From contig NZ_JACTOJ010000014.1 of assembly GCF_032335695.1 (NCBI RefSeq), forward strand, positions 58,530-122,529: a stretch of DNA of 64,000 bases. Reading direction: 5' to 3'. Under the pieces are notes generated by a model, which saw only the letters and a program-made list of their open reading frames with translations, did not search any database and was not told where the DNA came from. This stretch comes from JACTOJ01 sp032335695 (lineage in GTDB: Bacteria > Bacillota > Clostridia > Clostridiales > Clostridiaceae). Of the stretch, positions 9,492 to 18,349 are shown in pieces (the stretch's first letter is position 1; each line of letters opens with the position of its first letter). A program made the position numbers and the translations under genes.

Positions 9492-11225
9492 CTATTCTAA
9501 AGTCCAATTTATAGATCTGTCATTATTGTAGTAAGCAGTTATTGGCACAGCTATAATTTCGCCTTCATATATGTACACCTCAGAAAGTATCATATAAGGC
9601 ATATTGTTTCTTTCGGCACTTTCTATATTTTCTATAAGCTTTTTATTTTCCTTTGTATATTTAAGCCTTATAAATATTTTTCTTCCCTTCATATCATAAA
9701 TAGCCATAGAAAAAACTTGACCTATATTATTAAAGGAGCTTTCATCATTGGATGAAATTTTAAGCAAAAATATATTATCCTGCTTTGAAGAAGCATAGCT
9801 GTTTTCAATGCTATTTTCCAAGCTAAAAAAAAGCTGTTCCCAATCTTCAAAGATAAGCTCCTTTAAAGCTAAGTCTTTAATCCTGGTTCTTTCTAATAGC
9901 TCACCTCTGCTCTCAGCACTGGAAGATAACCTAAATTCATCATTTATCTTCCCCTTAAAAAGCTTTATATGACTTCTGGAAAATTCACTCTGCCTGCCTT
10001 GTATTCCCCAAGGAGCTTCCTTGTCATAGAAATTATACTTTTTTGCCTCTTCATAGTAATCTGCTCTTGATTCTGTATAGGTAAATAGTTTTTTAAATTT
10101 ATCATTATGAAAATAAAAGGTTATACCTTTATACCCAGAAGCGGTACTCCAGGCTTTTGCCCCTAAGCACCAAAGTTCTATGGCTGGTAGGTCATAATAA
10201 TTGGTTTTATACCTGCCCATGAACTCTCTAACCAATTTTCTATCCTTTGAATTTTCCATTGCATTTATAATTTTATAGATTTGGTGCATTTGCTTTCTAA
10301 AATTTTTAATGTTGAAGCTGGCATTTTTATTTATATAAAGCTGAAGATTTGCTCCAATTGCTCTGATTCTTTTTTCTAGGCTTGGAAGATTATTATTGTG
10401 AGCTATCAAAGCCATCTGCTCCAATTGCTGACATAGATTTTCAGATACCCTAGCTAATCCCCCTATATATATTTCTGCCACTATTCCTTTTATTCCTTCC
10501 AAAGTGCTTACAAAATCTTCTTTTTTAAAATTGAATTCTTCTTCAATTAAAGCATTTATATCATCATATTTTATTGCCTTCTTTAAAAGCTTATAATGTA
10601 TAAGTGCCTCCAGCTTATGTTTACATATGTCTTTTTCTTTACAGCTGCACAGGGAATTGTTTAAAATACTGCTTTTATTTATATCTATCATTTCTTCTAC
10701 GGCTTTAGTCTTAATAAATTTTACTACTATATTTTCTTCAGGAAAGCTTATTTTGAGTATATTGTCTTCCTCTATTTCAGGAAAAAAACCAAACTCTATT
10801 TTCTTTAATATATTTTTTATATCTCTATCAGAAATAACTTTTTTTATTTGCTTTATATCAATTTTAATAAGCTCAGAAAAGTCTAAGCTTTCTTCTTTAG
10901 AATTAGAGTTTCCTTTACCTTTAAAGAGCTCTTTAGAATGAGAAGCTGCATACAAATAACTTTTAACCACATGCTTGCATATGCTTCTTGAGGGGCAGCT
11001 GCATTTAAAATTTTTTATATCTGCATTTATATTACATATAGTGCCATCCTTAAGCCTGCACTCCACATTATCTTCATTGAATATGATATCTATCTCTTCC
11101 CCTGACTCAAGTTCCTTCTTAGCTCTATTTAATATACCTTTATTGGAAATTCCAATTATATAATCCTCATTTATCATGGATAAATAGTTTCTGAATTCTT
11201 CTAGGAAATTATTTGTGCTACCCAT
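9492..11225 (-). CDS. SWIM zinc-finger protein with two SWIM motifs (YehQ-like)
   Basis: 577 aa. Two SWIM zinc-binding motifs of the form CxCx5CxH are visible: Cys75, Cys77, Cys83, His85 (FKCSCPSRSICKH) and Cys193, Cys195, Cys201, His203 (LCSCKEKDICKH). SWIM domains bind DNA or protein. The rest is helical and poorly conserved, with no nuclease or helicase motif that I can see. The start overlaps the VWA gene stop by 25 bp and has a GGGAGGG site inside that gene, so translation is coupled. E. coli YehQ is the same kind of protein in the same kind of neighbourhood. It is the probable target-recognition or nucleic-acid-binding component; this role is inferred. Confidence 0.87.
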   Translation of the reverse strand: MGSTNNFLEEFRNYLSMINEDYIIGISNKGILNRAKKELESGEEIDIIFNEDNVECRLKDGTICNINADIKNFKCSCPSRSICKHVVKSYLYAASHSKELFKGKGNSNSKEESLDFSELIKIDIKQIKKVISDRDIKNILKKIEFGFFPEIEEDNILKISFPEENIVVKFIKTKAVEEMIDINKSSILNNSLCSCKEKDICKHKLEALIHYKLLKKAIKYDDINALIEEEFNFKKEDFVSTLEGIKGIVAEIYIGGLARVSENLCQQLEQMALIAHNNNLPSLEKRIRAIGANLQLYINKNASFNIKNFRKQMHQIYKIINAMENSKDRKLVREFMGRYKTNYYDLPAIELWCLGAKAWSTASGYKGITFYFHNDKFKKLFTYTESRADYYEEAKKYNFYDKEAPWGIQGRQSEFSRSHIKLFKGKINDEFRLSSSAESRGELLERTRIKDLALKELIFEDWEQLFFSLENSIENSYASSKQDNIFLLKISSNDESSFNNIGQVFSMAIYDMKGRKIFIRLKYTKENKKLIENIESAERNNMPYMILSEVYIYEGEIIAVPITAYYNNDRSINWTLE

Positions 11226-12319
11226 TTAGCTAACCCTCCCGGCGTCATGGCTGCCACATTTGCTCCAAGACTTGCCATTCTCTCTGCAGCATTTTTATCA
11301 TAGCAGCCAGAAGCTTCATTATCTAGAGCTGTTAGAATGATAAGCTTTGCTCCAGCTTCCAGGATGCTCTTTGCTCTGGCGTACATTTCACCATAAGCAC
11401 CACCTTCATATAGATCTGTTACCAGCACTACTATAGTTTTGTGAGGATTTTCAATAAGCTGATAGGTATAGCCTAAGGCTCTTGAAATGTCAGTTCCGCC
11501 GCCCAGCTGAACACTCATCAAGGTTTCCACCACATCACAGCCAGTGTAAGTCAAATCCACTACTTCAGTATCAAAAATTATCAGCTTGGTTTTAAGCATA
11601 GGCAGACTTGAAAATATTCCTGCCATTACTGCACTGTATATTACTGAGGAAAGCATACTTCCGCTTTCATCTATAGCTATAACTATATCCCAGGGATTAA
11701 ATCTTTTAACTCTAGCATTAAAATAAATCTTATCTACTATAAGTCTGTTATTTTCCACATCATAATTTTTCATATTATTTCTTATGGTTTTCTTAAAGTC
11801 TATATTCTTAGCAGATTTTACTGGTGAACTTTTAGTCTTATCCAATCTTCCCATTATGGTGAGTTTAACATCATTTTCAAGCTGCTTTCTTAATTCCTCT
11901 GACACCTGTCTCACTATTTTTCTTGCGGTTTCCAGTACTTCTCCCTTCATCATATGCTTCATCTGCATTATGCTTTTAAGCAGTTCCGTATTGGGTTTTA
12001 GTGATTCCAATACCCTCTTATCCGTTAAAAGTTCTTTTAAATCATATTTATCCAAAGCATGCTTTTCTAATATCTCCACAGTTTTCTTTGGAAAAAGCTC
12101 CTTTACCTTAGTGATCCACTCCGGCACAGTAAGGTTACTAGGTCCAAGACCTCCCTGTCTTATTCCTCTTTCCTCACTATATTCTCTATCATAAAGATAT
12201 TCCAATAAGTCACTCATCTTTTCATAGCTTTGCTCTCCATGGGAAAAGCTTATATTTTCCTCAGCATACTTTCCAAGTATGAGTCTCCAGCGGTTTAAAG
12301 CTAAAGCATCCTCCTTCAT
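11201..12319 (-). CDS. VWA-domain protein with intact MIDAS, partner of MoxR ATPase (YehP-like)
   Basis: 372 aa. A helical N-terminal half (about 1-205) is followed by a von Willebrand factor A domain. The metal-ion-dependent adhesion site is complete: Asp217, Ser219 and Ser221 (IAIDESGSM), Thr276 in GGGTDI, and Asp302 in VLVTDLYEGG. MoxR-type AAA+ ATPases typically pair with VWA proteins of this kind, which pass ATP-driven remodelling to substrates, as BchI/BchD do in magnesium chelatase. A GGAGGTG site precedes the ATG. It lies 27 bp after the DUF5682 gene and overlaps the SWIM gene. The family call is secure, the substrate unknown. Confidence 0.9.
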   Translation of the reverse strand: MKEDALALNRWRLILGKYAEENISFSHGEQSYEKMSDLLEYLYDREYSEERGIRQGGLGPSNLTVPEWITKVKELFPKKTVEILEKHALDKYDLKELLTDKRVLESLKPNTELLKSIMQMKHMMKGEVLETARKIVRQVSEELRKQLENDVKLTIMGRLDKTKSSPVKSAKNIDFKKTIRNNMKNYDVENNRLIVDKIYFNARVKRFNPWDIVIAIDESGSMLSSVIYSAVMAGIFSSLPMLKTKLIIFDTEVVDLTYTGCDVVETLMSVQLGGGTDISRALGYTYQLIENPHKTIVVLVTDLYEGGAYGEMYARAKSILEAGAKLIILTALDNEASGCYDKNAAERMASLGANVAAMTPGGLAKWVAQIIS

Positions 12320-12346
12320 TCTTTCACCTCCATATAGCTTTGCCTG

Positions 12347-14728
12347 CTAAAAATACCAGCTTTTTATATACTCCTTAGCAAAAGCATCTAGCTCCTGCGC
12401 CAATCTAATATCACTTTCAGTTATATCTGCAGGAGTCATTAATTCCTCCTTAGAATAATTATAAAAATCTGCCACAGAGGCCGCAATTAAGCTTACTTCC
12501 TGTGGATTAAAATAAGTAAAGCTTAATTTTAAATCAGGTATTATGCTAAGGAACTCTTCCTCACCTAGATTTTTGATTACATTATCTAACCCCTTAAGCA
12601 ATTCCTGTTTTGTTAGAAGCACATCCTTTGCGGTGGAAAAAAGCCCCTTTAAAAAGCTAGCAGACTTCAAGAGCTTATCCCCCGTTCCAAATAAATATTC
12701 CTCAGCTTTAGAGGTTAACTTCTGAATATCAATTTTATTAATTCCATATAAAATTCCTAGAGCTGCTCCCTCTACAGAGCTGTTACAATCTTTTTTAGCT
12801 ATTAGGTCTTCTAAGGCCTCCTGCAGGATTTCCCTATCCAAGTTCAAATATTTCTTGTTTATTAAATTATATATATCTTTAAAATTAGAAATAATCTTAT
12901 TTTCTTCCTCGCTGCCTACAGAGCTGGTATCATTCATTAAATATACTGCTTTATTATAGGCTTGATTGAGAAACTCTACAGCTTTATCATCTCTTTTATC
13001 TTTAATAAGTTCCTCCGAGTTATACAAAAAATTTAAATTAAAGCAGCAGTTAACCACAGATGAAAACATGCCATCTTTTGATATTATAGCTTCTATTTCA
13101 GCAGATAAATTTTTAAAGCTTTCTTCAAGTCCCATATTGAAAGCTTCTATCAAAAGCAAAGATGCCCCTTCTGCAGAATTTTTATTTTTCTCAAATTCTT
13201 TTTTCAGTATGGAAGCTGCAGCTTCCTTTACTGTACCGCCATATACTGACAGCTCTATAAGACTGCTTTCCACTCTGCTGTCCCATTTATAATTCCAAAG
13301 CTCTCTTACCAAATTTGTATTTTTTCTGTTCGCAAAATCCGGCCCTTTTTCCAGTATGGCAAAATTAGTGTTTAGAAACTTCATCCTATGAAAGAAATTA
13401 CTTTCCTCACTTTGCCTTTTATTCTTATATATAAATAGAGCAACCTCTGCCTTCACAGTAGAAGGTTTTAACTTATAATACTCGCATATTTTTTTAAAGT
13501 CCTTTACTATGGGAGGAACCTCTGCACCAGCACATAAGCTTCCTATTTTTCTGCCAGTAAGAATTTTCTTCAGCTGATTTAAGGTCACCTCTGAAGCTAA
13601 ATCAAGTTCTCCCTTCACAAAGGAAGACCTTATTCCGTCTTGAAGTTCATATACCCCACACTCTCGTTTTTCTCTTATATTTTTAAGTCCTAAAGCCATG
13701 CTAAAAGCCTCTATTTCATCTGCTGTAGAAAGTCCTCCTTCTTTTTTCCTTATGGCTCCCCCGCATCTTACTATAAAATCCAGCACTGTTTTTTCATAGG
13801 GCTTATCTACTTTACAATTTAGATTATCCCATACCTTTTGATAAAAATTAGGATAAGGCATACCACTGGCATAGCCATTTAACTGATCACTCTCTTCAAA
13901 GGAATAAGCCATGGCATAGATACCTTCATCTTCCTCAGGTATCTTATGAAGCTTTAGCTCTTTTTCTTCCTTTATTAATCCCATGAGGGCAGCACTATGA
14001 AATCCTCCTGTAACCACAAGAATTCTTTTATATTCTTTCATAGCCTTTCGTATATTCATAGCCATATAGGTTTCCCTGGCAATGCAGCCTTCCTCTAGCA
14101 GCAGCTGCTCATCATAACCTACTCTTGAAAGGAAGCAGGAAACTATCATATTTTCTATAAACTTTTCAGTAGAAATATTAATACCATCTATCTCAAACAG
14201 CTTTTCCCAAAGCTCATTGTAGCTTCTGCAACTTTCTTTTTCACATAATGCCTTTATAAATGCACTTCTTTCCATCATATAATCATCGTTATATGTATTT
14301 TTATTATTTTTAGCTTCCCCAGCCTTTTTGCTGTTTATAAGCATCTCAGCATAGGATAAATCTATAAATTCTGCGGTTATTTTTCGTTTTCTTCCTTCCC
14401 TTAGAGCTACAAGCTCAGGAGAAAAATCTAAAAATGGATAATAGCACATGTATTTTCCCTTACTGTCATCAATTAAAGCTTTGCTGTCACTGTAGCTATA
14501 GTATATGCATATAGGTGCCTTAGTTTCTTCATCATCTATATAAGCTTTAACTGCGTTTCCCCCTTCTGGTCCTTCAATAAGTATTATCTCAGGTGCATAA
14601 GCTTCTATAGCTTTTTTTAAATGAAAGGCACAGGCTGGACTGTGGTGTCTAACTGGAAAAAACACCACATTTGAACTTAAATCATAAGCTGCTTTGATAT
14701 ATTTATCTGACCCATTTTCTTGCATCAT
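12347..14728 (-). CDS. DUF5682 family protein (YehM-like)
   Basis: About 793 aa from the ATG at 14728, chosen over 14755 because GGAAGGG lies 5-6 nt upstream of it. The gene overlaps the MoxR stop by 26 bp. The N-terminal third has a conserved core: VVFFPVRHHSPACAFHLKK, IILIEGPEGGN and, further on, VVTGGFHSAALMGL. This pattern of paired His and Gly/Glu motifs could be a metal- or ligand-binding domain (it recalls TraB/erythromycin-esterase-like folds, a guess). The rest is helical repeats. Some databases label relatives cobalt-chelatase components because of the MoxR/VWA company; nothing here indicates B12 synthesis. The function is unknown. Confidence 0.85.
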   Translation of the reverse strand: MMQENGSDKYIKAAYDLSSNVVFFPVRHHSPACAFHLKKAIEAYAPEIILIEGPEGGNAVKAYIDDEETKAPICIYYSYSDSKALIDDSKGKYMCYYPFLDFSPELVALREGRKRKITAEFIDLSYAEMLINSKKAGEAKNNKNTYNDDYMMERSAFIKALCEKESCRSYNELWEKLFEIDGINISTEKFIENMIVSCFLSRVGYDEQLLLEEGCIARETYMAMNIRKAMKEYKRILVVTGGFHSAALMGLIKEEKELKLHKIPEEDEGIYAMAYSFEESDQLNGYASGMPYPNFYQKVWDNLNCKVDKPYEKTVLDFIVRCGGAIRKKEGGLSTADEIEAFSMALGLKNIREKRECGVYELQDGIRSSFVKGELDLASEVTLNQLKKILTGRKIGSLCAGAEVPPIVKDFKKICEYYKLKPSTVKAEVALFIYKNKRQSEESNFFHRMKFLNTNFAILEKGPDFANRKNTNLVRELWNYKWDSRVESSLIELSVYGGTVKEAAASILKKEFEKNKNSAEGASLLLIEAFNMGLEESFKNLSAEIEAIISKDGMFSSVVNCCFNLNFLYNSEELIKDKRDDKAVEFLNQAYNKAVYLMNDTSSVGSEEENKIISNFKDIYNLINKKYLNLDREILQEALEDLIAKKDCNSSVEGAALGILYGINKIDIQKLTSKAEEYLFGTGDKLLKSASFLKGLFSTAKDVLLTKQELLKGLDNVIKNLGEEEFLSIIPDLKLSFTYFNPQEVSLIAASVADFYNYSKEELMTPADITESDIRLAQELDAFAKEYIKSWYF

Positions 14729-15815
14729 AGTAACCCTTCCATCTGCTATCACCATTGCTTTTAGCTTTTACCACCACATTGAAGTAGCTTTTAAGCTTGT
14801 CAATATCTTCTCGGCTCTCCTTAAGCACTGAGCCTAAAAGATTCTGCACCATAGAATCCATGCTGACCTTACTATCCCCGTAATAGAAGCTGCTCATTAC
14901 TGTCTGGTAATACACAGATACAGCTTCAGCTGTGCTCATGACGGAAGCAGGCTTATCTATTCTGTATCCTTCTGAAGAGATTCCTTCTCTAAGCTCATGA
15001 AAGGTTGTTGCAAGTATTTCTGCTGCATCTCTATCTATATCAATATCCACGTTAGAATCTCTTAAAAGTTTTTCCACTTCTCCTTCTATTATCTTAGCTT
15101 CTAATTTAACATCATTAATAGGAAAAATGGTTTCAAAATTGAATCTTCTTTTAAGAGCACTGCTCATTTCATTAACTCCTCTGTCTCTGGTATTAGCAGT
15201 AGCTATAACATTAAAGCCCGGAGAAGCCATGATTATACCTTCATCTCCCAGCTCTGGCACTGTAATTATCTTATCGCTTAATATGCTTATTAGGCTGTCT
15301 TGTATCTCTTGAGGACATCTGGTTATTTCCTCGAATCTAGTAATCATTCCTTTTTTCATTCCTATATATAATGGAGATGGTACTAAAGCTTCTGATACTG
15401 GTCCCTTTGCCAGAAGCATAGCATAATTCCAGGTATACTTTATCATATCTTCTGTAGAACCTGCTGTTCCCTGAACAGTGTTAGTGCTGCAGCCACAGAT
15501 AGCAGCAGATAACAATTCACTGAGCATAGTTTTAGCGGTTCCAGGCTCTCCTACCAGCATAAGTCCTCTATTTCCAGCTAGGGTTATTATGCATCTCTCA
15601 ATTAAGGTATCATCTCCATAAAATTTTCTGGTTATTTTAACTTTCCTTCCTTCATACTCAAGAGGCTTATCCATTCCAAGTATAAAAGCTCTTATGCTCT
15701 TAGGAGACAGCTGCCAGTTCATAGGCTTAGGTCCTTTGTCGCTATTTTTAAGAGCTTCAAGCTGATCTTTATACAATATTTCAACTGTAGGCTTTAACAC
15801 CTTTGATTTATCCAT
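14703..15815 (-). CDS. MoxR-family AAA+ ATPase (YehL-like)
   Basis: 370 aa, first gene of the six-gene operon. Walker A is GEPGTAKT at residues 89-96. The Walker B position reads ITRFEEI (158-164), so the usual Asp-Glu pair is Glu-Glu, followed by the typical TRCPQEIQDSL helix. Sensor 1 is ATANTRDRG with Asn208, and arginine-finger residues are likely in LKRRF (222-226). MoxR ATPases act as chaperone-like motors with VWA proteins. A GAAAGGAAG ribosome binding site and a TATAAT box (15852-15857, minus strand) lie upstream. The operon is insulated from lysR by the hairpin at 15861-15905. Confidence 0.92.
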   Translation of the reverse strand: MDKSKVLKPTVEILYKDQLEALKNSDKGPKPMNWQLSPKSIRAFILGMDKPLEYEGRKVKITRKFYGDDTLIERCIITLAGNRGLMLVGEPGTAKTMLSELLSAAICGCSTNTVQGTAGSTEDMIKYTWNYAMLLAKGPVSEALVPSPLYIGMKKGMITRFEEITRCPQEIQDSLISILSDKIITVPELGDEGIIMASPGFNVIATANTRDRGVNEMSSALKRRFNFETIFPINDVKLEAKIIEGEVEKLLRDSNVDIDIDRDAAEILATTFHELREGISSEGYRIDKPASVMSTAEAVSVYYQTVMSSFYYGDSKVSMDSMVQNLLGSVLKESREDIDKLKSYFNVVVKAKSNGDSRWKGYYDARKWVR

Positions 15816-15851
15816 AAATTTCTTCCTTTCGATATTATTACAACTATTACC

Positions 15852-15857
15852 ATTATA
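15852..15857 (-). promoter_or_regulatory. probable -10 box of the MoxR operon
   Basis: TATAAT on the minus strand, 37 bp before the ATG of the MoxR gene. No good -35 is visible at the right spacing, so the promoter may need an activator or use a degenerate -35. Confidence 0.4.
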
Positions 15858-15860
15858 ACA

Positions 15861-15905
15861 AAAATACTCTTGGTATTAAAATGCTATTTAATATCAAGAA
15901 TATTT
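15861..15905 (-). terminator. terminator of the LysR regulator gene
   Basis: An imperfect 20-bp inverted repeat (AAATACTCTTGGTATT and AATATCAAGAATATTT arms) ending in TATTTTTG on the minus strand, 17 bp after the lysR-family stop codon. It separates that gene from the MoxR operon. Confidence 0.6.
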
Positions 15906-15922
15906 ATACATAAAAAATATTA

Positions 15923-16801
15923 TTAGAGATATTTTTTCAAGGTTTCTGCTGCCTTTGACAGAGGTAGATTACTACTATAAACGATTCCTATATTTCTTTT
16001 AGGTATTTCAGGCTTTATCGGTATTTCAATAAGCTCCCCTGCCTTAAGTTCTTCGGCTATAAACTCTTTTATTGCGGCAGTAATTCCAAAGCCTATCTTT
16101 GCAAATTCCATCAAAAGATCCATATTGCTTATTTCCATATCAGGCTTTATATCCAGGCCATTATCCTGAAAATATTTATCTATATACCTTCTGGTAACAT
16201 TATCTTTCTCTAAAAACATTACCGTAGCATCATAAAATATATGCTCTGCTTCTATGGTATTTAATGTGTCTAAATATTCTTTGCTGGCTACAAATATATC
16301 CTGAATCTCTAGAAGCTTTATAAAATTATAATTATCATTTTTGTCCATAGGCTCACTTATTACGCACAGATCTATTTCCCCATTATCTATGAGCTTTAGT
16401 GTATCTGAACTGGTGTTATTGATAATATTTATTTTTATATTGGGATATGCTTTTTTAAATTTTTTAAGCTTTGGTATAAGAAAATGCTTGCAAAGAGTGG
16501 TGCTTACCCCCAGCTTAATATTTCCTTCTTCTCCGTCCTTAAGCTTTCCTAATACCTTCTCTCCAATGGAAATTTCATTAAGCCCTTTTTCTACATATTT
16601 ATAAAAAATCTTTCCTTCTTCCGTCAGCTTTACCCCTCTTGAATTTCTTATGAAAAGCTCTATCCCCAGCTGAGCTTCCAATTTTTTTATGGATTTGCTT
16701 ACTGCAGGCTGACTTATAAATAATTTCTGTGAAGCCAAGGAAATATTGCCGCTCTTAGCTACTGTATAAAATATCTTATATAATTCCAAATTATTCTCCA
16801 T
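15923..16801 (-). CDS. LysR-family transcriptional regulator divergent from leuCD
   Basis: 292 aa. The N-terminal winged HTH (about 1-60) reads NISLASQKLFISQPAVSKSIKKLEAQLG, standard for LysR regulators; the remainder is the periplasmic-binding-protein-like effector domain. It is transcribed away from leuC, the normal arrangement for a LysR protein that controls its divergent neighbour and itself. A perfect 7-3-7 inverted repeat with T-N11-A spacing sits 14 bp upstream of its start (16815-16831). An effector such as a leucine-pathway intermediate would be expected by analogy with other divergent LysR/leu systems, but this is inference. Confidence 0.9.
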   Translation of the reverse strand: MENNLELYKIFYTVAKSGNISLASQKLFISQPAVSKSIKKLEAQLGIELFIRNSRGVKLTEEGKIFYKYVEKGLNEISIGEKVLGKLKDGEEGNIKLGVSTTLCKHFLIPKLKKFKKAYPNIKINIINNTSSDTLKLIDNGEIDLCVISEPMDKNDNYNFIKLLEIQDIFVASKEYLDTLNTIEAEHIFYDATVMFLEKDNVTRRYIDKYFQDNGLDIKPDMEISNMDLLMEFAKIGFGITAAIKEFIAEELKAGELIEIPIKPEIPKRNIGIVYSSNLPLSKAAETLKKYL

Positions 16802-16814
16802 ATTTTTCTCCTTA

Positions 16815-16831
16815 TATAACTATAAGTTATA
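16815..16831. promoter_or_regulatory. LysR-type operator between lysR-like gene and leuC
   Basis: TATAACT-ATA-AGTTATA, a perfect 7-bp inverted repeat with a 3-bp centre that meets the LysR T-N11-A rule. It lies in the 130-bp divergent intergenic region, next to the regulator start. Confidence 0.6.
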
Positions 16832-16931
16832 CTAATCATAATTAATATGTATTTCAATTATATAGCTGTATATCATATAATTACAACAAGAATTTGTTCG
16901 TACAGTATTATTTATGAAAGGAAGATTTTAA

Positions 16932-18332
16932 ATGACAGGGAAAACTTTATATGAAAAAATCTGGGACAATCACCTTGTGAGCTCTGAAGCAGGAGATCAA
17001 AGCTTACTGTATATTGATCTTCATCTCATACATGAAGTTACCTCGCCTCAAGCTTTTGAAGGATTAAGAATTGCGGGAAGAAAAGTAAGGAGAAAAGATT
17101 TAACCTTCGCTACTATGGATCATAACGTACCTACCATTAATAGATTTGATATAAAAGATCCTATTTCTAAGCAGCAAATAGATGCCTTATATAAAAATTG
17201 TGAAGATTTCAGTGTAAACCTTTTTGGCTTGGAAAGCGAAAGTCAAGGAGTTGTGCATGTTATAGGTCCAGAGCTTGGCCTTACACTTCCTGGCAAAACC
17301 ATAGTATGCGGTGACAGCCATACTGCAAGTCACGGTGCTTTTGGTGCCTTAGCTTTTGGCATAGGTACCAGTGAGGTAGAGCATGTGCTCGCCACTCAAT
17401 GTCTTCCACAAAAAAAATCTAAGACCATGAGAATAACCGTTGAAGGTAGTTTAGGGTATGGAGTCACAGCCAAAGATGTAATTCTTGGAATAATAAGCAA
17501 ATACGGTACTGATTTTGGAACTGGTTATGTAATAGAATTTGCTGGAGCAGCAATAAAAAATATGAGCATGGAGGAAAGATTGACAGTTTGTAATATGGCA
17601 ATTGAAGGTGGTGCTAGATCCGGTCTTATACCTCCTGATGAAATTACCTTTTCCTATTTAAAAGGAAGACCTCATGCTCCTAAAGGAGAAGCTTTTGATA
17701 GAGCAGTAGCTCTATGGAAAACATTAAAGTCTGATGAAGATGCAAGGTTTGATAAAGAACTAGCATTTGATTTATCCACTCTTGCACCTCAAGTAACCTG
17801 GGGAACAAGTCCGGGAATGGGGGCTTCTATTGAAGATAAAGTTCCTTCTCCAGAGGATTTTCAGGATGAAGACAAAAAGCATGGTGCTGAAAAGGCTCTT
17901 AAATATATGGGACTTACTCCTGGCATAGCTATGAAGGACATAGAAATTGACCATGTATTCATAGGTTCCTGTACTAATGGAAGGATTGAAGATTTAAGAG
18001 CAGCAGCAAAAATTGCTAAAGGAAGAAAGGCTAATCCGAAGGTAACGGCTCTTGTTGTTCCTGGCTCTGTTAAGGTGAAAAAACAAGCAGAGGAAGAAGG
18101 CTTAGATAAGGTATTTATAGAAGCAGGCTTTGAATGGAGAGATGCAGGCTGCAGCATGTGCCTTGCCATGAATCCAGATGTTTTGAAGCCTGGTGAAAGA
18201 TGCGCTTCTACTTCTAATAGAAACTTTGAGGGAAGACAAGGAAGAGGAAGCAGAACTCATCTAGTTTCTCCAGCTATGGCCGCAGCAGCTGCTATATATG
18301 GACATTTTGTTGATGTTAGAGATTTAAAATAG
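16932..18332 (+). CDS. leuC: 3-isopropylmalate dehydratase large subunit
   Basis: 466 aa, normal length for bacterial LeuC. With LeuD it isomerises 2-isopropylmalate to 3-isopropylmalate in leucine synthesis. The three cysteines that hold the [4Fe-4S] cluster are visible: Cys347 in GSCTNGR, Cys407 and Cys410 in GCSMCLAM. DSHTASHGAFGA and the TSNRNFEGRQG segment are typical substrate-binding regions. A GAAAGGAAG site precedes the ATG. It forms an operon with leuD (17 bp gap). leuA and leuB are absent here; the dehydrogenase at 47685-48692 is of the isocitrate type, so it is not leuB. Confidence 0.97.
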   Translation: MTGKTLYEKIWDNHLVSSEAGDQSLLYIDLHLIHEVTSPQAFEGLRIAGRKVRRKDLTFATMDHNVPTINRFDIKDPISKQQIDALYKNCEDFSVNLFGLESESQGVVHVIGPELGLTLPGKTIVCGDSHTASHGAFGALAFGIGTSEVEHVLATQCLPQKKSKTMRITVEGSLGYGVTAKDVILGIISKYGTDFGTGYVIEFAGAAIKNMSMEERLTVCNMAIEGGARSGLIPPDEITFSYLKGRPHAPKGEAFDRAVALWKTLKSDEDARFDKELAFDLSTLAPQVTWGTSPGMGASIEDKVPSPEDFQDEDKKHGAEKALKYMGLTPGIAMKDIEIDHVFIGSCTNGRIEDLRAAAKIAKGRKANPKVTALVVPGSVKVKKQAEEEGLDKVFIEAGFEWRDAGCSMCLAMNPDVLKPGERCASTSNRNFEGRQGRGSRTHLVSPAMAAAAAIYGHFVDVRDLK

Positions 18333-18349
18333 TAGGAGGAGGATTATTT

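Noticed and set aside
11784..12194. 136-aa plus-strand frame inside the VWA gene
   Set aside because: Ser/Leu/Phe-rich antisense shadow of a gene with a complete MIDAS motif.
12347..15815. Cobalt/magnesium chelatase annotation for the MoxR, DUF5682 and VWA genes
   Set aside because: The resemblance to chelatase subunits is limited to the shared AAA+ and VWA folds; no cobalamin or chlorophyll gene is nearby and there is no CobN/BchH-type subunit.
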